The notes under the pieces were generated by a model. That model did no database searches and was not told the origin of the DNA. It was given only the letters and a program-made list of their open reading frames with translations. From the NCBI GenBank assembly GCA_021496505.1, contig CP053031.1, positions 2,596,001 through 2,660,000 of the forward strand: 64,000 nucleotides of DNA, in the 5' to 3' direction. This stretch comes from Thermoleophilia bacterium SCSIO 60948. GTDB taxonomy: Bacteria > Actinomycetota > Thermoleophilia > Solirubrobacterales > 70-9. The first letter of the stretch is position 1. Each line of letters starts with the position of its first letter. Shown piece by piece: positions 29,360 through 39,659 of this stretch. Position numbers and translations under genes: made by a program.

Positions 29360-29432
29360 GCGAAGCCAACCTAGCGCTCGGGGCGAGCGCGCCCGGCCTC
29401 ACCCCTACCTCGCCCCTACGCTCTCAGGTGTG

Positions 29433-30611
29433 ATGGGCGGCCGCGGCGCACTGACCCTCTTCCACGTCCGGGGCATCCGGATCGGGGTCGATTACTCGTG
29501 GTTCCTCGTCCTCTTCCTCGTGATCTGGTGGCTGTCGGGCTTCTACGAGGCGATCCTCGGGACGACCCAGGACTCGATCGAGCCCTATCTGCTCGCGCTC
29601 GTCAGCGCGTTCGGGTTCTTCGGCTCGATCCTGCTCCATGAACTCGGCCATGCCTTCGTCGCGCTGCGAAACGGCGTCGGGATCTCCTCGATCACGCTCT
29701 GGCTGTTCGGCGGGGTCGCCCGGCTCGACAGCGACACGCGCTCGGCCGGCGCCGAGTTCCGGATCGCCGCCGCGGGCCCGCTCGTGACGCTGCTGCTCGC
29801 GCTCGCGGGCTTCGCGGCGGGCGCCCTGCTCGAGGGCCCGCGCGAGTTCTTCGAGGCGATGCGCGTGATCGGCTCGGCCGACACCTCGGGCGCGACGGCG
29901 GTCCTCGCCTGGCTGACGTCGATCAACGTCCTCGTCCTCGTCTTCAACCTGATCCCCGCGTTCCCGCTCGACGGCGGGCGGATCGCCCGGGCGATCGCCT
30001 GGCGGCTGACCGGCGACCGCAACCGCGCGACGCGGTTCGCGGCCGCGCTCGGCCAGGGGTTCGCCTACATCGCGATCGCCGCCGGCCTGCTGCTCGTCCT
30101 GCGCGGCGCGATCGTCACCGGCATCTGGCTGGCGCTGATCGGCTTCATCCTCGGCTCGGCCGCGCGCGGCGCCTCGATGCAGACGAAGTTCGCGCGCCGG
30201 ATCGAGGGGATCACCGTCGCCGACGTGATGGACGCGCACCCGGTGTCGATCCCCGAGGACGCGAGCGTCGAGCAGGCCCTCGACGAGTACTTCCTGCGCT
30301 ACCACTGGCCGTGGTTCCCGGTCGTCGACGCGGCCCAGCGCCTCGCCGGGCTGATCCAGCGCGAGGCGGCCGACTCGGTGCCGGAGCCGAGCCGGTCGAG
30401 CTCGACGATCGGCCCGCTCGTCACCCGTGACTCGGAGGGCCCGGTCAGCGTCCGCGACTCCGAGCCGATCGAGTCGTTGATCGGCAATCGCAACCTGCGG
30501 CGCTTCGGAGCGTTGCCGGCGATCGACGCGGACGGACGGCTGAGTGGCATCGTCAGCGCCGAGGAGGTCGGCCGCGCGCTTCAGAGCGCGATGCGCGAGC
30601 CCGCCGCGTAG
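29433..30611 (+). CDS. Site-2 protease (M50) with CBS domains
   Basis: 392 residues of an intramembrane zinc metalloprotease of the SpoIVFB/Rip3-like group. HELGH (His69, Glu70, His73) lies in a helix after two N-terminal transmembrane segments, and NLIPAFPLDGGR (Asp180) is the third ligand motif. Helices follow to about 245. Residues 262-390 hold two CBS repeats (VADVMDAHPVSIPEDASV and LRRFGALPAIDADGRLSGIV) that could sense nucleotides. The ATG is preceded by an in-frame GTG one codon earlier; I took ATG. Which anti-sigma factor or other protein it cuts is not known. Confidence 0.9.
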   Translation: MGGRGALTLFHVRGIRIGVDYSWFLVLFLVIWWLSGFYEAILGTTQDSIEPYLLALVSAFGFFGSILLHELGHAFVALRNGVGISSITLWLFGGVARLDSDTRSAGAEFRIAAAGPLVTLLLALAGFAAGALLEGPREFFEAMRVIGSADTSGATAVLAWLTSINVLVLVFNLIPAFPLDGGRIARAIAWRLTGDRNRATRFAAALGQGFAYIAIAAGLLLVLRGAIVTGIWLALIGFILGSAARGASMQTKFARRIEGITVADVMDAHPVSIPEDASVEQALDEYFLRYHWPWFPVVDAAQRLAGLIQREAADSVPEPSRSSSTIGPLVTRDSEGPVSVRDSEPIESLIGNRNLRRFGALPAIDADGRLSGIVSAEEVGRALQSAMREPAA

Positions 30612-30658
30612 GGCGAACCTGAAAGCCGGAGGCCCGGCGTCCATAGAATCCCTCGCGA

Positions 30659-31444
30659 GTGGCTGAAAAGCACGCACCAGGCCTCAACGAGGGCACCGCT
30701 AATCGCTCCCGGCGCTGGCTCGGGCAGTTCTGGGGCTCGACGATCGGCAAGAAGATCGTCGTCGCGACGACCGGCGCGATCATGCTGCTCTACGTCATCG
30801 CGCACATGCTCGGCAACCTCAAGGGGTTCCAGGGCAACGGCGACGGCGGTACCGCCCCGGTCGACACCTACGGCGAGTGGCTGCGGACGATCGGCGAGCC
30901 GGCGCTGCCCTACGAGGGGGCGCTGTGGATCGTGCGCGCGATCCTGCTGACGGCGCTCGTGCTGCACGTGACCGCGATCGTGCAGCTCTCGAGGCGGAAC
31001 CAGGCCGCGAAGCCGAAGGGACACCAGCCGCCGCGGATCCAGCGCACGCTCGCCTCGCGGACGATGCTCTGGGGCGGGTTGCTGCTGCTCGCCTTCATCG
31101 TCTTCCACATCCTGCAGTTCACGACGCTGACGATCGAGGCGACGCCGCTGACCGAGGGCGCGGTCTACGCGAACCTCTACGGCACCTTCCAGGAGTGGTA
31201 CTTCGTCCTCCTCTACCTCGTGGCGATGGGCTTCCTGCTGCTCCACCTGCGCCACGGCGCCTGGAGCATGTTCCAGACGATGGGCTGGGACAAGCCGAAT
31301 CGCAACCGGACCCTGAGGCGCGGCGCGACGACGATCGCCGTCGTCGTCGGGGTCGGCTTCGCACTCGTCCCGCTCGGCTTCTGGCTCGGCATCGCGCCCG
31401 AGCCGGTCGACGAGAACATCACTGCATCCGCGGAGGCGCGATGA
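30659..31444 (+). CDS. sdhC: Succinate dehydrogenase cytochrome b subunit (B-type, single polypeptide)
   Basis: 261 residues with five transmembrane helices, the one-subunit diheme anchor of B-type succinate:menaquinone oxidoreductase. Candidate heme ligands are His49 (VIAHMLGNL), His103 (LHVTAIV), His150 (VFHILQF) and His196 or 199 (LLHLRHGAW), in the order of the Bacillus/Wolinella enzymes. A charged N-terminus and Gly-rich loop (54-66) precede. Start is GTG 30659. Its stop overlaps the flavoprotein start as ATGA. Confidence 0.92.
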   Translation: MAEKHAPGLNEGTANRSRRWLGQFWGSTIGKKIVVATTGAIMLLYVIAHMLGNLKGFQGNGDGGTAPVDTYGEWLRTIGEPALPYEGALWIVRAILLTALVLHVTAIVQLSRRNQAAKPKGHQPPRIQRTLASRTMLWGGLLLLAFIVFHILQFTTLTIEATPLTEGAVYANLYGTFQEWYFVLLYLVAMGFLLLHLRHGAWSMFQTMGWDKPNRNRTLRRGATTIAVVVGVGFALVPLGFWLGIAPEPVDENITASAEAR

Positions 31445-33357
31445 GCCAGCACGACTACGACGCCCGGATCCCCGACGGTCCGATCGAGGACAAGTGGCGC
31501 AACTGGCTCGACGACCACCGGCTCGTCGGCCCGCGCCAGCGCGGCGACCGGCGCGTGATCGTCGTCGGCACCGGACTCGCCGGGGCGAGCGCCTCGGCGA
31601 CCCTCGCCGCGATGGGCTATCAGGTCGACGCGTTCTGCTTCCAGGACTCGCCGCGACGTGCACACTCGATCGCCGCCCAGGGCGGGATCAACGCGACCAA
31701 GGACTACGCCAACGAGGGCGACTCGATCCGGCGGTTGTTCAACGACACGGTCGAGGGCGGCGACTTCCGCGCCCGCGAGGCGAACGTCTGGCGGCTCGCC
31801 GAGCTCTCGACCGGCATCATCGACCAGGCGGTCGCCCAGGGCGTCCCGTTCAACCGCGAGTACGGCGGACACCTCGCGACGCGCTCGTTCGGTGGCGTGC
31901 TCGTCGAGCGCACCTTCTACTGCCGCGGCCAGACCGGCCAGCAGCTGCTGCTCGGCGCCTACTCCGCGCTTCAGAAGCAGGTCAATGACGGCTCGGCCCG
32001 CGTCCACACCCGTCACGAGATGCTCGACCTCGTCATCGAGGACGGGCGCGCCCACGGGATCATCACGCGTGACCTCGTATCGGGTGAGATCGAGCGCTGG
32101 TCGGCCGATTGCGTCGTGCTCGCCACGGGGGGCTACTCGAACGTCTTCTTCCTGTCCACGAACGCGCTCGGCTGCAACGCGACGGCGGTCTGGCGCGCCC
32201 ACAAGCGCGGGGCGGCGTTCGCCAACCCGTGCTTCACGCAGATCCACCCGACGTCGATCCCGCAGACCCACGAGAACCAGTCGAAGCTGACGCTGATGAG
32301 CGAATCGCTCCGAAACGACGGGCGGATCTGGGTCCCGAAGTCGACCGACGAGGAGCGCGAACCGCAGGACATCCCCGAGGACGAGCGCTGGTACTTCCTC
32401 GAGGAGCGCTACCCGCGCTACGGGAACCTCGTTCCACGCGACGTCGCCTCGCGCGCCGCGAAGGGCGTCTGCGACGACGGGCACGGCGTCGGTCCCACCG
32501 GCCGCGGCGTCTACCTCGATTTCGCCGACGCGATCTCGGACCGCGGCGAGTCGGAGATCGACTCGCGCTACGGGAACCTGTTCGAGATGTACGAGCGGAT
32601 CACCGCCGAGGATCCGTGGCAACGCCCGATGCGGATCTACCCGGCCCCGCACTACACGATGGGCGGCCTCTGGGTCGACTACGAGCTCCAGACCACGATC
32701 CCCGGCCTGTTTGCGATCGGCGAGGCGAACTTCTCCGACCACGGCGCGAACCGGCTCGGGGCGAGCGCGATGATGCAGTGCCTCGCCGACGGCTATTTCA
32801 TCCTCCCGCACACGGTCACCAACTACCTGTCGGAGAACGAGGGCCGGCTCGCCACGGACGAGCCCGCGTTCGAGCAGACGGAGCGGGAGGTCGTCGAGCG
32901 CCTCGACCGGCTGACGTCGATCGGCGGCAAGACCACCCAGGGCCAATGGCACAAGGACATGGGCCACCTGATGATCGACGGGTGCGGCATCGCCCGGACC
33001 GCGGAGGGGCTCGAGAAGGCGATCGGCGAGTTGTCAGCGATGCGCGAGAGCTTCTGGCAGGACCTCTGCATCGCCCCGGGGCGCGATGGGATGAACCAGT
33101 CGCTCGAGCACGCCGGCCGCGTCGCGGACTTCCTCGAGCTCGGCGAGCTGATGTGCCGTGACGCGCTCGACCGCGACGAGTCCTGCGGCTGCCATTTCCG
33201 CGAAGAGCACCAGACCGACGACGGCGAGGCGCTTCGCGACGACGAGAACTGGTCCAGCGTCTCGATCTGGGAGCACCGCGAGGGCGAGGCGGCCGAGAAG
33301 GTCACCGAGCCGCTCAACTTCGAGGCGATCGAGCTCGAGCAGAGGAACTACGCCTGA
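31441..33357 (+). CDS. sdhA: Succinate dehydrogenase / fumarate reductase flavoprotein (B-type)
   Basis: 638 residues. The FAD fold is [10 protein letters not shown] (43-52), the covalent-flavin His is His75 in [14 protein letters not shown], and active-site segments are [21 protein letters not shown] and [20 protein letters not shown]. The C-terminal domain carries a Cys pair (ESCGCHF). This is the catalytic subunit oxidising succinate to fumarate. ATG 31441 overlaps sdhC's stop and the stop overlaps sdhB by one base. The protein is typical of the Bacillus/actinobacterial B-type class. Confidence 0.95.
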   Translation: MSQHDYDARIPDGPIEDKWRNWLDDHRLVGPRQRGDRRVIVVGTGLAGASASATLAAMGYQVDAFCFQDSPRRAHSIAAQGGINATKDYANEGDSIRRLFNDTVEGGDFRAREANVWRLAELSTGIIDQAVAQGVPFNREYGGHLATRSFGGVLVERTFYCRGQTGQQLLLGAYSALQKQVNDGSARVHTRHEMLDLVIEDGRAHGIITRDLVSGEIERWSADCVVLATGGYSNVFFLSTNALGCNATAVWRAHKRGAAFANPCFTQIHPTSIPQTHENQSKLTLMSESLRNDGRIWVPKSTDEEREPQDIPEDERWYFLEERYPRYGNLVPRDVASRAAKGVCDDGHGVGPTGRGVYLDFADAISDRGESEIDSRYGNLFEMYERITAEDPWQRPMRIYPAPHYTMGGLWVDYELQTTIPGLFAIGEANFSDHGANRLGASAMMQCLADGYFILPHTVTNYLSENEGRLATDEPAFEQTEREVVERLDRLTSIGGKTTQGQWHKDMGHLMIDGCGIARTAEGLEKAIGELSAMRESFWQDLCIAPGRDGMNQSLEHAGRVADFLELGELMCRDALDRDESCGCHFREEHQTDDGEALRDDENWSSVSIWEHREGEAAEKVTEPLNFEAIELEQRNYA

Positions 33358-34130
33358 TGGACTTCAAGCTCAAGGTCTGGCGCCAGGACTCCCCCGAGGC
33401 CGACGGGGAATGGGCCCGCTACGAGGTCGAGGACATCAACTCGGGGGCGTCGCTGCTCGAGATGCTCGACATCCTCAACGAGCGCCTGATCACGGAGGGC
33501 GAGCGCCCGATCGCCTTCGACTACGACTGCCGCGAGGGGATCTGCGGATCGTGCGCGCTGACGATCAACTCGGTTCCCCACGGACCGCGGCAGGTGACGA
33601 GCTGCCAGGTGTTCATGCGCGAGTTCGAGGATGGGCAGGAGATCGTGCTCGAGCCGTTCCGCGCGACCGCCTTCCCGGTCGTCCAGGACCTCGCGATCGA
33701 CCGCTCGGCCTTCGACCGCGTCGTCGAGGCGGGCGGCTACATCTCGGTGACCTCGGGCCCGAAGCCGGAGCCGAACGCCAACCCCGTCTCGCCGGAGATC
33801 CAGCAGGACGCGATGGACGCCGCGATCTGCATCGGCTGCGGAGCCTGCGTCGCCGCCTGTCCGAACGGATCGGCGATGCTGTTCACCGGCGCCAAGTCGA
33901 CCCACCTCAACGTCCTTCCCCAAGGTGAGCCCGAGCGCTACGACCGTACGGCACGGATGGTCGAGCAGATGGACGCGGAGGGATTCGGCGGCTGCACGAA
34001 CACGGGCGAGTGCGAGTACGTGTGCCCGCAGGAGATCTCGATCAAGGTGATAGGCGAGCTCTACCGCGACTACCGCACGAGCATGATCCACCGGTTGCGC
34101 TCACGTCGCGGCGACATGAAGGCGCAGTAG
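33357..34130 (+). CDS. sdhB: Succinate dehydrogenase iron-sulfur subunit (B-type)
   Basis: 257 residues. The [2Fe-2S] ligands are Cys58, 63, 66 and 83 (CREGICGSC and TSC). The [4Fe-4S] and [3Fe-4S] ligands are CIGCGACVAACP (Cys158, 161, 164, 168) plus Cys213, 219 and 223 (GGCTNTGECEYVCP). Thus the third cluster has the usual three-Cys pattern. It is the electron conduit between the flavin and the heme anchor. Last gene of sdhCAB; the 164 nt downstream shows no obvious gene. Confidence 0.95.
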   Translation: MDFKLKVWRQDSPEADGEWARYEVEDINSGASLLEMLDILNERLITEGERPIAFDYDCREGICGSCALTINSVPHGPRQVTSCQVFMREFEDGQEIVLEPFRATAFPVVQDLAIDRSAFDRVVEAGGYISVTSGPKPEPNANPVSPEIQQDAMDAAICIGCGACVAACPNGSAMLFTGAKSTHLNVLPQGEPERYDRTARMVEQMDAEGFGGCTNTGECEYVCPQEISIKVIGELYRDYRTSMIHRLRSRRGDMKAQ

Positions 34131-34293
34131 CGAGCCCCTCGGACCTCCGAGGACGCGTCGAGGCGAGGGCGAAACGGCGGACCGCGAAGGGGGTCGACGC
34201 GGCCCGCCGTGACGAACGTAACCCGGCACCCCCTCGGGGGCAAGCGGAACGGCCGATTGCGTCGCGGGATCGATACCGGGAAGCGCGGCGAAC

Positions 34294-34683
34294 ATGCCCG
34301 ATTCAGTGCCGGAAGCCCGTCCCGCCGCAGTTCCGCCCGAGGTCGAGATATCGCGCTCGGTCTCGAGGACGCTGCGGGAGATCACCGGGCGCGGCGCGCA
34401 GGACGTCTGGACGACGATCGATCGTGGGCACGTGATCGTGATGCTCAGCGGCACCCTCACCGCGCAGGAGAAGGTTCTGATCGAGCACGGTCACGCCGAG
34501 ACGGTCACCTCGATGCGCCTCGCCGTCCAGGACCTCCTGCGGACCCGTAGCTCCCGCGCCGTCGAGGATGCGACGGGACGGCACGTCGAGGGATTCATGA
34601 GCGCGAACAGCTTCTCCCCGGACCGCGCGGTCGAGATCTTCCTCCTCGCCGACGAGCAGCCGCCCGACGGCGCGGCGTCGTGA
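34294..34683 (+). CDS. MpsC/DUF2294 family protein
   Basis: 129 residues of the same PF10057 family as the gene at 21618, with RTLREITGRGAQDVWTTI, HVIVMLSGTLTAQEKVLI and the C-terminal FMSANSFSPDRAVEIFLL. The N-terminal acidic leader differs from the other paralogues. A hairpin follows 14 nt after the stop. It sits downstream of sdhB and is convergent with the small HTH gene and a second MpsC-like gene. No function is established in actinobacteria. Confidence 0.78.
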   Translation: MPDSVPEARPAAVPPEVEISRSVSRTLREITGRGAQDVWTTIDRGHVIVMLSGTLTAQEKVLIEHGHAETVTSMRLAVQDLLRTRSSRAVEDATGRHVEGFMSANSFSPDRAVEIFLLADEQPPDGAAS

Positions 34684-34697
34684 AGCAAAGGGCTTCA

Positions 34698-34726
34698 CGC
34701 GGGAAGGCACCGCCCCCCTTCCCGCG
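34698..34726 (+). terminator. Hairpin after the MpsC-like gene
   Basis: A perfect 10 bp stem (34698-34707 with 34717-34726) and 9 nt loop follow the stop at 34683. A second, 7 bp hairpin (34766-34772 with 34784-34790) lies before the convergent gene at 34826 and may serve the other strand. Confidence 0.65.
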
Positions 34727-34825
34727 GTGACCCGCACCGCGTAAAGCGCACTGAACGTAGCCCATCGGCCGCCCTCCCGTTGAGCGGCCGCTAGCGCGAG
34801 CGCACGGGAGCCGGGTCGATTCGCG

Positions 34826-35089
34826 TCAGCCCGTTCCGTCGGAGGTTGCGTTGCAGACCTGCTGGACTCGAGCGGCGGAGAGGCCGACCGCTGCCGCGAT
34901 CTTCCGGCGCGTCAGGCCCGCGGCGGCCGCGTGGACGATCGCCGCGTCGCGCGCGACGAGCGCGGCTTCGAGCTCGTTCTGCCGCCGCTCCACGGTGCGC
35001 GCGGTCTCGCGCAGATCGACCAGGGCCCGTTGGGCGCTGTTGGCAAATTTCTGTTTAGAGATCCGGCTCTCCGATCGCGTCGCTGGCAA
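34826..35089 (-). CDS. Small helix-turn-helix protein
   Basis: 87 residues. The first 55 form a basic amphipathic helix (ALVDLRETARTVERRQNELEAALVARDAAIVHA), and residues 58-80 form a helix-turn-helix LTRRKIAAAVGLSAARVQQVC, a pattern common in small actinobacterial DNA-binding proteins. The start is a TTG at 35089 with no clear Shine-Dalgarno, so it is uncertain. It lies downstream of the MpsC-like gene at 35203 on the same strand. Confidence 0.55.
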   Translation of the reverse strand: MPATRSESRISKQKFANSAQRALVDLRETARTVERRQNELEAALVARDAAIVHAAAAGLTRRKIAAAVGLSAARVQQVCNATSDGTG

Positions 35090-35202
35090 TCGGTCGAGCC
35101 GATGCGAGCCAGTGACCCGCCGACCATCTCCGAGTTACGAAGGGCGCGCCGGGTGGTCCCGGAGAGCCACTTCGAGCCTACATCGCCTCACGGCAGTCTC
35201 AC

Positions 35203-35607
35203 TCAGCGACTGCTGCGGGGCTCGAGCAGGAAGAGCTCCGACGCGCGGTCGGTCTCGAGGTGATTCGCACTCATGACAGCCGAGACCCGGCGATCGAGGA
35301 CGAGCTCGATGAACTCGGCGATCTGCCTGCCGACGACGTCGTTGACCGCCGCACGCGCTTCCGCGACGACCGAGTCGTAGCCCTCGTCGACGAGCGAGCG
35401 CTCGCCCTGGGTCAGAGTTCCCTCGAGAACCACGAGGACGTGGTCCTCGGCGATCGTCGTCCGCGCGAGCGCCGCCCCGCGCCCCGTGAACTCGCGCAGC
35501 AGAGACACGACCCGGCGCGAGATCTGCGTGGGCACGTCCGTGTCCTCATCAGCCTCGAGTGGCAACTCTCCCCATCTCTCCAGGATCGGTCTTGGCGAGG
35601 CCGCCAC
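35203..35607 (-). CDS. MpsC/DUF2294 family protein
   Basis: 134 residues of the PF10057 family: ISRRVVSLLREFTGRGAALARTTI, HVLVVLEGTLTQGERSLVDEG and VSAVMSANHLETDRASELFLLEP. Start GTG 35607 is the longest; an in-frame GTG further in (before PTQISRR), with GAGG 8 nt upstream, may be the true start and would give about 110 residues. It is the third such paralogue in the window. Confidence 0.72.
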   Translation of the reverse strand: MAASPRPILERWGELPLEADEDTDVPTQISRRVVSLLREFTGRGAALARTTIAEDHVLVVLEGTLTQGERSLVDEGYDSVVAEARAAVNDVVGRQIAEFIELVLDRRVSAVMSANHLETDRASELFLLEPRSSR

Positions 35608-35690
35608 GCCGGCGACCTCCCGGCCGGCGGTCGGCCGGACGGCGGCGAAAACCTAGGCGGGGCGCAGTTCAACCGGCTGGACAGACGGGG

Positions 35691-36473
35691 TCAGCCCTCG
35701 GGCGACGCCGGGCCCGCGCCGCCGCGCCGGCCCCAGCCCGCCAGGGCACGCGCGGCACGGGCGTGGCGCGCGAGCTCCGCCGAGCCGAGCCGACCCGAGC
35801 CGAGCTCGACGACGAACGCCGTCGCTCGTCGATCGCGGTGCTCCTGCCAGCTCGTGGCCGTGCCTCGAAGCGCCTCGCCGCGGCAGCGCTCGACGGGCAT
35901 CCGCGCGATCCGGGCGTAGCGATGCTCCTTCCTCGCGCTGCCGCCGCACGGGGCGAGCACCTGCCCCCACGGTTGGTGGTACCAGATCGTCAGCGCGGGT
36001 TCGATGCGTCTGACGAGTCGCATCAGCGCCCGGGTCTCGGGCTCGGACGCGGGCTTCGGCCCCTGGTAGTAGCCGCTGCCGGGCGACTCCGCGCGCCGCC
36101 ACCGATAGGGGAAGTTCCGGTTCAGGTCGACACCACGCGCGTTCGTGCGCCGGTTCGCGCGGGCGCCGTCGGGGTTCGAGGCCTGGATCGTCCAGACGTC
36201 GGCGCGAAACCGGTCGGGCCCGTTTCGAAGCCGGTGGACGATCCGCTCGCCCTGGCGCTCGTCGCCGTGGATCGACCCGACCACGAGCACGGAGCGCTTC
36301 GCGGCCGAGTCCCCGAGCCGCACCGCGCGGAGCTCGCGGCCCGCGAACGATTGGCCGTAGGTGACCCGCGTGGCTGCTTCGCCGCGCTCGGCCGCCGGTC
36401 CGCTCGAGGGCCTCGCGACGAGCGAGCCGAGAACGCAGACGAGGACGACGAGCGCAAACGAAGCGCGGCGCAT
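35691..36473 (-). CDS. M14-type zinc carboxypeptidase, exported
   Basis: 260 residues with an N-terminal signal peptide ([20 protein letters not shown]) and an M14 fold like murein-peptide amidase MpaA. The zinc ligands are His69 and Glu72 (SIHGDE) and His166 (WYHQPWG), with DLNRNFP at 116-122 and the catalytic Glu223 in VVELGSG. It could trim peptidoglycan peptides outside the membrane. The start is divergent to the second sdhA, with about 130 nt between. Confidence 0.85.
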   Translation of the reverse strand: MRRASFALVVLVCVLGSLVARPSSGPAAERGEAATRVTYGQSFAGRELRAVRLGDSAAKRSVLVVGSIHGDERQGERIVHRLRNGPDRFRADVWTIQASNPDGARANRRTNARGVDLNRNFPYRWRRAESPGSGYYQGPKPASEPETRALMRLVRRIEPALTIWYHQPWGQVLAPCGGSARKEHRYARIARMPVERCRGEALRGTATSWQEHRDRRATAFVVELGSGRLGSAELARHARAARALAGWGRRGGAGPASPEG

Positions 36474-36601
36474 TGCCAGATCCTACGTCTCGGAGCGGCT
36501 CGCGGGCGTGGACTCGGGGCCGCCGGGACGCAGGGCGCGCAAACCTAGTCGGGGACTCGGATTTATGGCCATCATCGCCGTCATTTAGAGTCCGCATCGC
36601 T

Positions 36602-38290
36602 TTGCCGACTCATGACGTATTGGTGATCGGAGCGGGGCTCGCCGGCCAGCGCGCGGCCCTCGCGGCAGCCCAGAAGGGCGTGTCCGTGGGGATCGTCTCC
36701 AAGGTCCACCCCGTCCGCTCTCACTCCAACGCTGCCCAGGGCGGGATCAACGCCGCCCTCAACCCCGGGGACTCCTGGGAGTCGCACGCCTTCGACACCA
36801 TCAAGGGCTCCGACTACCTCGGTGACCAGGACGCGATCGAGATCATGTGCCGCGAGGCACCGGAGGAGATCCTCCACCTCGAGCACCTCGGCGTCCCGTT
36901 CCACCGCAACGAGGAGGGCAAGCTCGGGACGCGGGCCTTCGGCGGCGCTTCGCAGGCACGGACCTACTACGTCGCCGACATCACCGGCCAGGCGATCATG
37001 CACGTCCTCTACGAGCAGCTGATGAAGCACTCCGCCGACGTCCATCGCTATGAGGAGTGGTTCACGACCTCGCTCGCGATCGACGAGGCCGGCACGTGCG
37101 TCGGCGCCGTCCAGCGCAACATCCGCGACGGGCGCATGGAGCTCTTCCGGGCGAAGAACGTGATCCTCGCCACCGGCGGTAACGGTCAGATCTGGCAGCC
37201 GACGACCAACGCCCTGATCTGCACCGGCGACGGGATCGCGATGGCCTATCGCGTCGGCGCGCCGCTGATGGACATGGAGATGATCCAGTACCACCCGACC
37301 ACGCTGGCCGGGAAGGGCTTCCTGATCACCGAGGGCGCGCGCGGCGAGGGTGCCCACCTGCTCAACGCCAAGGGCGAGCGGTTCATGGAGCGCTACGCGC
37401 CGAACAAGATGGAGCTCGCCTCCCGCGACGTCGTCTCGCGCGCGGAGCAGACCGAGATCAACGAGGGCCGCGGCTTCCCCGACGGGACGGTCGCGCTCGA
37501 CATCACCGTCGTGCCGCGCAAGCGGATCCACGAGGCGCTGCGCGAGATCGTCCTCGTCGGCCGCGACTTCGCCGGCGTCGACATCACCCGCGAGCCGATC
37601 CACATCAAGCCCGGCAACCACTACACGATGGGCGGCGTGAAGACCGACAAGGACGGGGCCACCTCGGTCCCGGGCCTCTACGCCGCGGGCGAGGTCGCCT
37701 GCGTCTCGGTCCACGGCGGCAACCGCCTCGGCGCCAACTCGTTGCTCGACACGCTCATCTTCGGGCGGCGAGCGGGCGAGCACGCCGCCGAGCGCGCCAA
37801 GGGCATCGACCTCGGCCGCGTCTCGAACCAGATCCTCGACGAGGAGGAGTCGATGGTCGCCGACATCATCGGGCGCCAGCACGGCAGCGGACGCCGAGTG
37901 TCGGAGATCCGCCGCGAGATGGGTGCCGCGATGGATGCCAACGTCTCGGTCTTCCGCGACGAGGAGGGCGTCTCGAAGGCCCTCGAGACCATCAGGCGGC
38001 TCAAGGAGGAGGCGAAGACCGCCTACATCGACGACCGCGGCGCGGTCTTCAACCAGGACGTGCTCGGGGCGATCGAGCTCGGGTTCATGCTCGACTGCGC
38101 CGAATGCTCGTGCATCGGCGCGCTCGAGCGCAAGGAGAGTCGCGGGGCGCAGTACCGCACCGACTTCCCGGAGCGAAACGACGACGAGTGGCTGAAGCAC
38201 ATCGACCTGTCGCGAAACGGTGGCGGGCCCGAGATCAGCTACTCCGATGTGACGCTCACCCAGTGGGAGCCACAGGAGAGGACTTACTAG
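36602..38290 (+). CDS. Succinate dehydrogenase / fumarate reductase flavoprotein, E-type cluster
   Basis: About 562 residues. FAD-binding [10 protein letters not shown] begins near the N-terminus, the covalent-flavin His is in [14 protein letters not shown], and the active-site segments are [29 protein letters not shown] and [13 protein letters not shown]. The C-terminal domain has [10 protein letters not shown]. It resembles SdhA/FrdA of complexes with an HdrB-like subunit rather than the B-type protein at 31441. I took TTG 36602 as start; no ATG gives a sensible N-terminus, so this is uncertain. The iron-sulfur subunit follows 4 nt downstream. Confidence 0.88.
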   Translation: MPTHDVLVIGAGLAGQRAALAAAQKGVSVGIVSKVHPVRSHSNAAQGGINAALNPGDSWESHAFDTIKGSDYLGDQDAIEIMCREAPEEILHLEHLGVPFHRNEEGKLGTRAFGGASQARTYYVADITGQAIMHVLYEQLMKHSADVHRYEEWFTTSLAIDEAGTCVGAVQRNIRDGRMELFRAKNVILATGGNGQIWQPTTNALICTGDGIAMAYRVGAPLMDMEMIQYHPTTLAGKGFLITEGARGEGAHLLNAKGERFMERYAPNKMELASRDVVSRAEQTEINEGRGFPDGTVALDITVVPRKRIHEALREIVLVGRDFAGVDITREPIHIKPGNHYTMGGVKTDKDGATSVPGLYAAGEVACVSVHGGNRLGANSLLDTLIFGRRAGEHAAERAKGIDLGRVSNQILDEEESMVADIIGRQHGSGRRVSEIRREMGAAMDANVSVFRDEEGVSKALETIRRLKEEAKTAYIDDRGAVFNQDVLGAIELGFMLDCAECSCIGALERKESRGAQYRTDFPERNDDEWLKHIDLSRNGGGPEISYSDVTLTQWEPQERTY

Positions 38291-38294
38291 AGCG

Positions 38295-39659
38295 ATGGCC
38301 GAGTACACGATCAAGGTCCGCCGCTACCAGCCGGATGCCCCGGAGGAATCCGACGTTCCCCGCGGCGCCTACTGGGAGCAGTTCGACGTCGACCTCGACC
38401 CGACCCTCTCGGTCCTCGACGGGCTGCTGCAGGCGCGCGACAAGGACGATGGCTCGCTGGCCGTGCGCTGCTCCTGTCGGGCGGCGATCTGCGGCTCGTG
38501 CGGGGTGAAGATCAACGGGCAGTCGACGCTCGCCTGCCTGACCCAGATCGGCGAGGCGCACGAGCGCGCGAACCGGATGAACGCCGCGGGCGAGCTCGCC
38601 GGTGGCGCGACCGACGACGAGGACCTCCAGGCCCCGCACGGCAACGGCGCGAGCGCGCCGATCGTCATCGAGCCGATGGGCAACATGCCGGTCATCAAGG
38701 ACCTCGTCGTCGACATGGAGTCGACGCACTGGGAGAAGATGCGCCGCGTCACCCCGTGGCTGCTCGACGACGGCGACCCGCCCGAGCGCGAGCGGATTGT
38801 CGAGCCCGAGTCGATGGTCGACATCACGCAGACGATCGCCTGTATCCAGTGCGGCGCCTGCGTCTCCTCGTGCCTGTCGATGGAGGCCGACCCGGACTTC
38901 ATCGGCCCGGCCGCCCTCGCCAAGGCCTACCGCTTCGTCGGTGACCCGCGCGACGTCGAGACGAAGGAGCGCCTCTACGACCTCGCACAGGATCCGCACG
39001 GGATCTACGACTGCACCCACTGCTTCTCGTGCGTCGACGCGTGCCCGAAGGGCGTCGCGCCGATGGACCAGATCATGCGCCTTCGCCGCGCCGCCGGTGA
39101 GGAGGGCATCAAGGACCGAAACAACGGCCACTCGCACGAGATGGCGTTCGTCAAGAACATCCGCAAGAAGGGGACGCTCGACGAGTCCGAGCTGCTCCAG
39201 GAGTCCTACGCCCCCGGCGTGATGGGCAAGCTGAAGCCCTCGAAGGGCGGCATCGTCGGGCTGATCCAGTCGCTGCCGACGGCGGTGCGCGGAATCAAGA
39301 CGGGCAAGATGCGCTCGCTGCCGAAGCTGATCCCCGGGATCCATCCGAAGCTCCCGGGCGACGCTCAGGACCACGTCAAGCGGATCTACGAGCGCGCCGA
39401 GGAATCCAACCAGCAGATCAACCTGTACATCATCGGCGAGGAGGAGGTCCTCGACGACGCGGAGTCGACGGCGATGCCCGACGATCCGCAGGACACGACC
39501 GGCGAGGGCGACGATCGCTTCGGCGGCGGCGCCGGCAGCCTGCCGCGCACCGACCTCGTCGGCGGCGGCAAGCCCGGCACCCAGGCTTCCGACGGGGTGC
39601 CGACGGACCGCTCGGACCCCGATGAGACGATCGTCCCGACCGACGAGGAGAGCCGATGA
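38295..39659 (+). CDS. Succinate dehydrogenase iron-sulfur subunit with extra cluster Cys (E-type)
   Basis: 454 residues. The [2Fe-2S] ligands lie among Cys59, 61, 66, 69 and 81. The next motifs are [11 protein letters not shown] (Cys183, 186, 189, 193) and [12 protein letters not shown] (Cys240, 243, 246, 250). The last has four cysteines where ordinary SdhB has three, so the third cluster is probably [4Fe-4S], as known for E-type (Sulfolobus-like) enzymes. A 200-residue C-terminal extension ends in a charged disordered tail. The ATG is 4 nt after sdhA's stop. Its stop overlaps the CCG-protein gene as ATGA. Confidence 0.88.
   Translation: MAEYTIKVRRYQPDAPEESDVPRGAYWEQFDVDLDPTLSVLDGLLQARDKDDGSLAVRCSCRAAICGSCGVKINGQSTLACLTQIGEAHERANRMNAAGELAGGATDDEDLQAPHGNGASAPIVIEPMGNMPVIKDLVVDMESTHWEKMRRVTPWLLDDGDPPERERIVEPESMVDITQTIACIQCGACVSSCLSMEADPDFIGPAALAKAYRFVGDPRDVETKERLYDLAQDPHGIYDCTHCFSCVDACPKGVAPMDQIMRLRRAAGEEGIKDRNNGHSHEMAFVKNIRKKGTLDESELLQESYAPGVMGKLKPSKGGIVGLIQSLPTAVRGIKTGKMRSLPKLIPGIHPKLPGDAQDHVKRIYERAEESNQQINLYIIGEEEVLDDAESTAMPDDPQDTTGEGDDRFGGGAGSLPRTDLVGGGKPGTQASDGVPTDRSDPDETIVPTDEESR

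Noticed and set aside
30877-31440. N-terminal extension of the B-type SdhA
   Set aside because: It is the out-of-frame shadow of sdhC; the ATG at 31441 gives the normal protein and an ATGA overlap.
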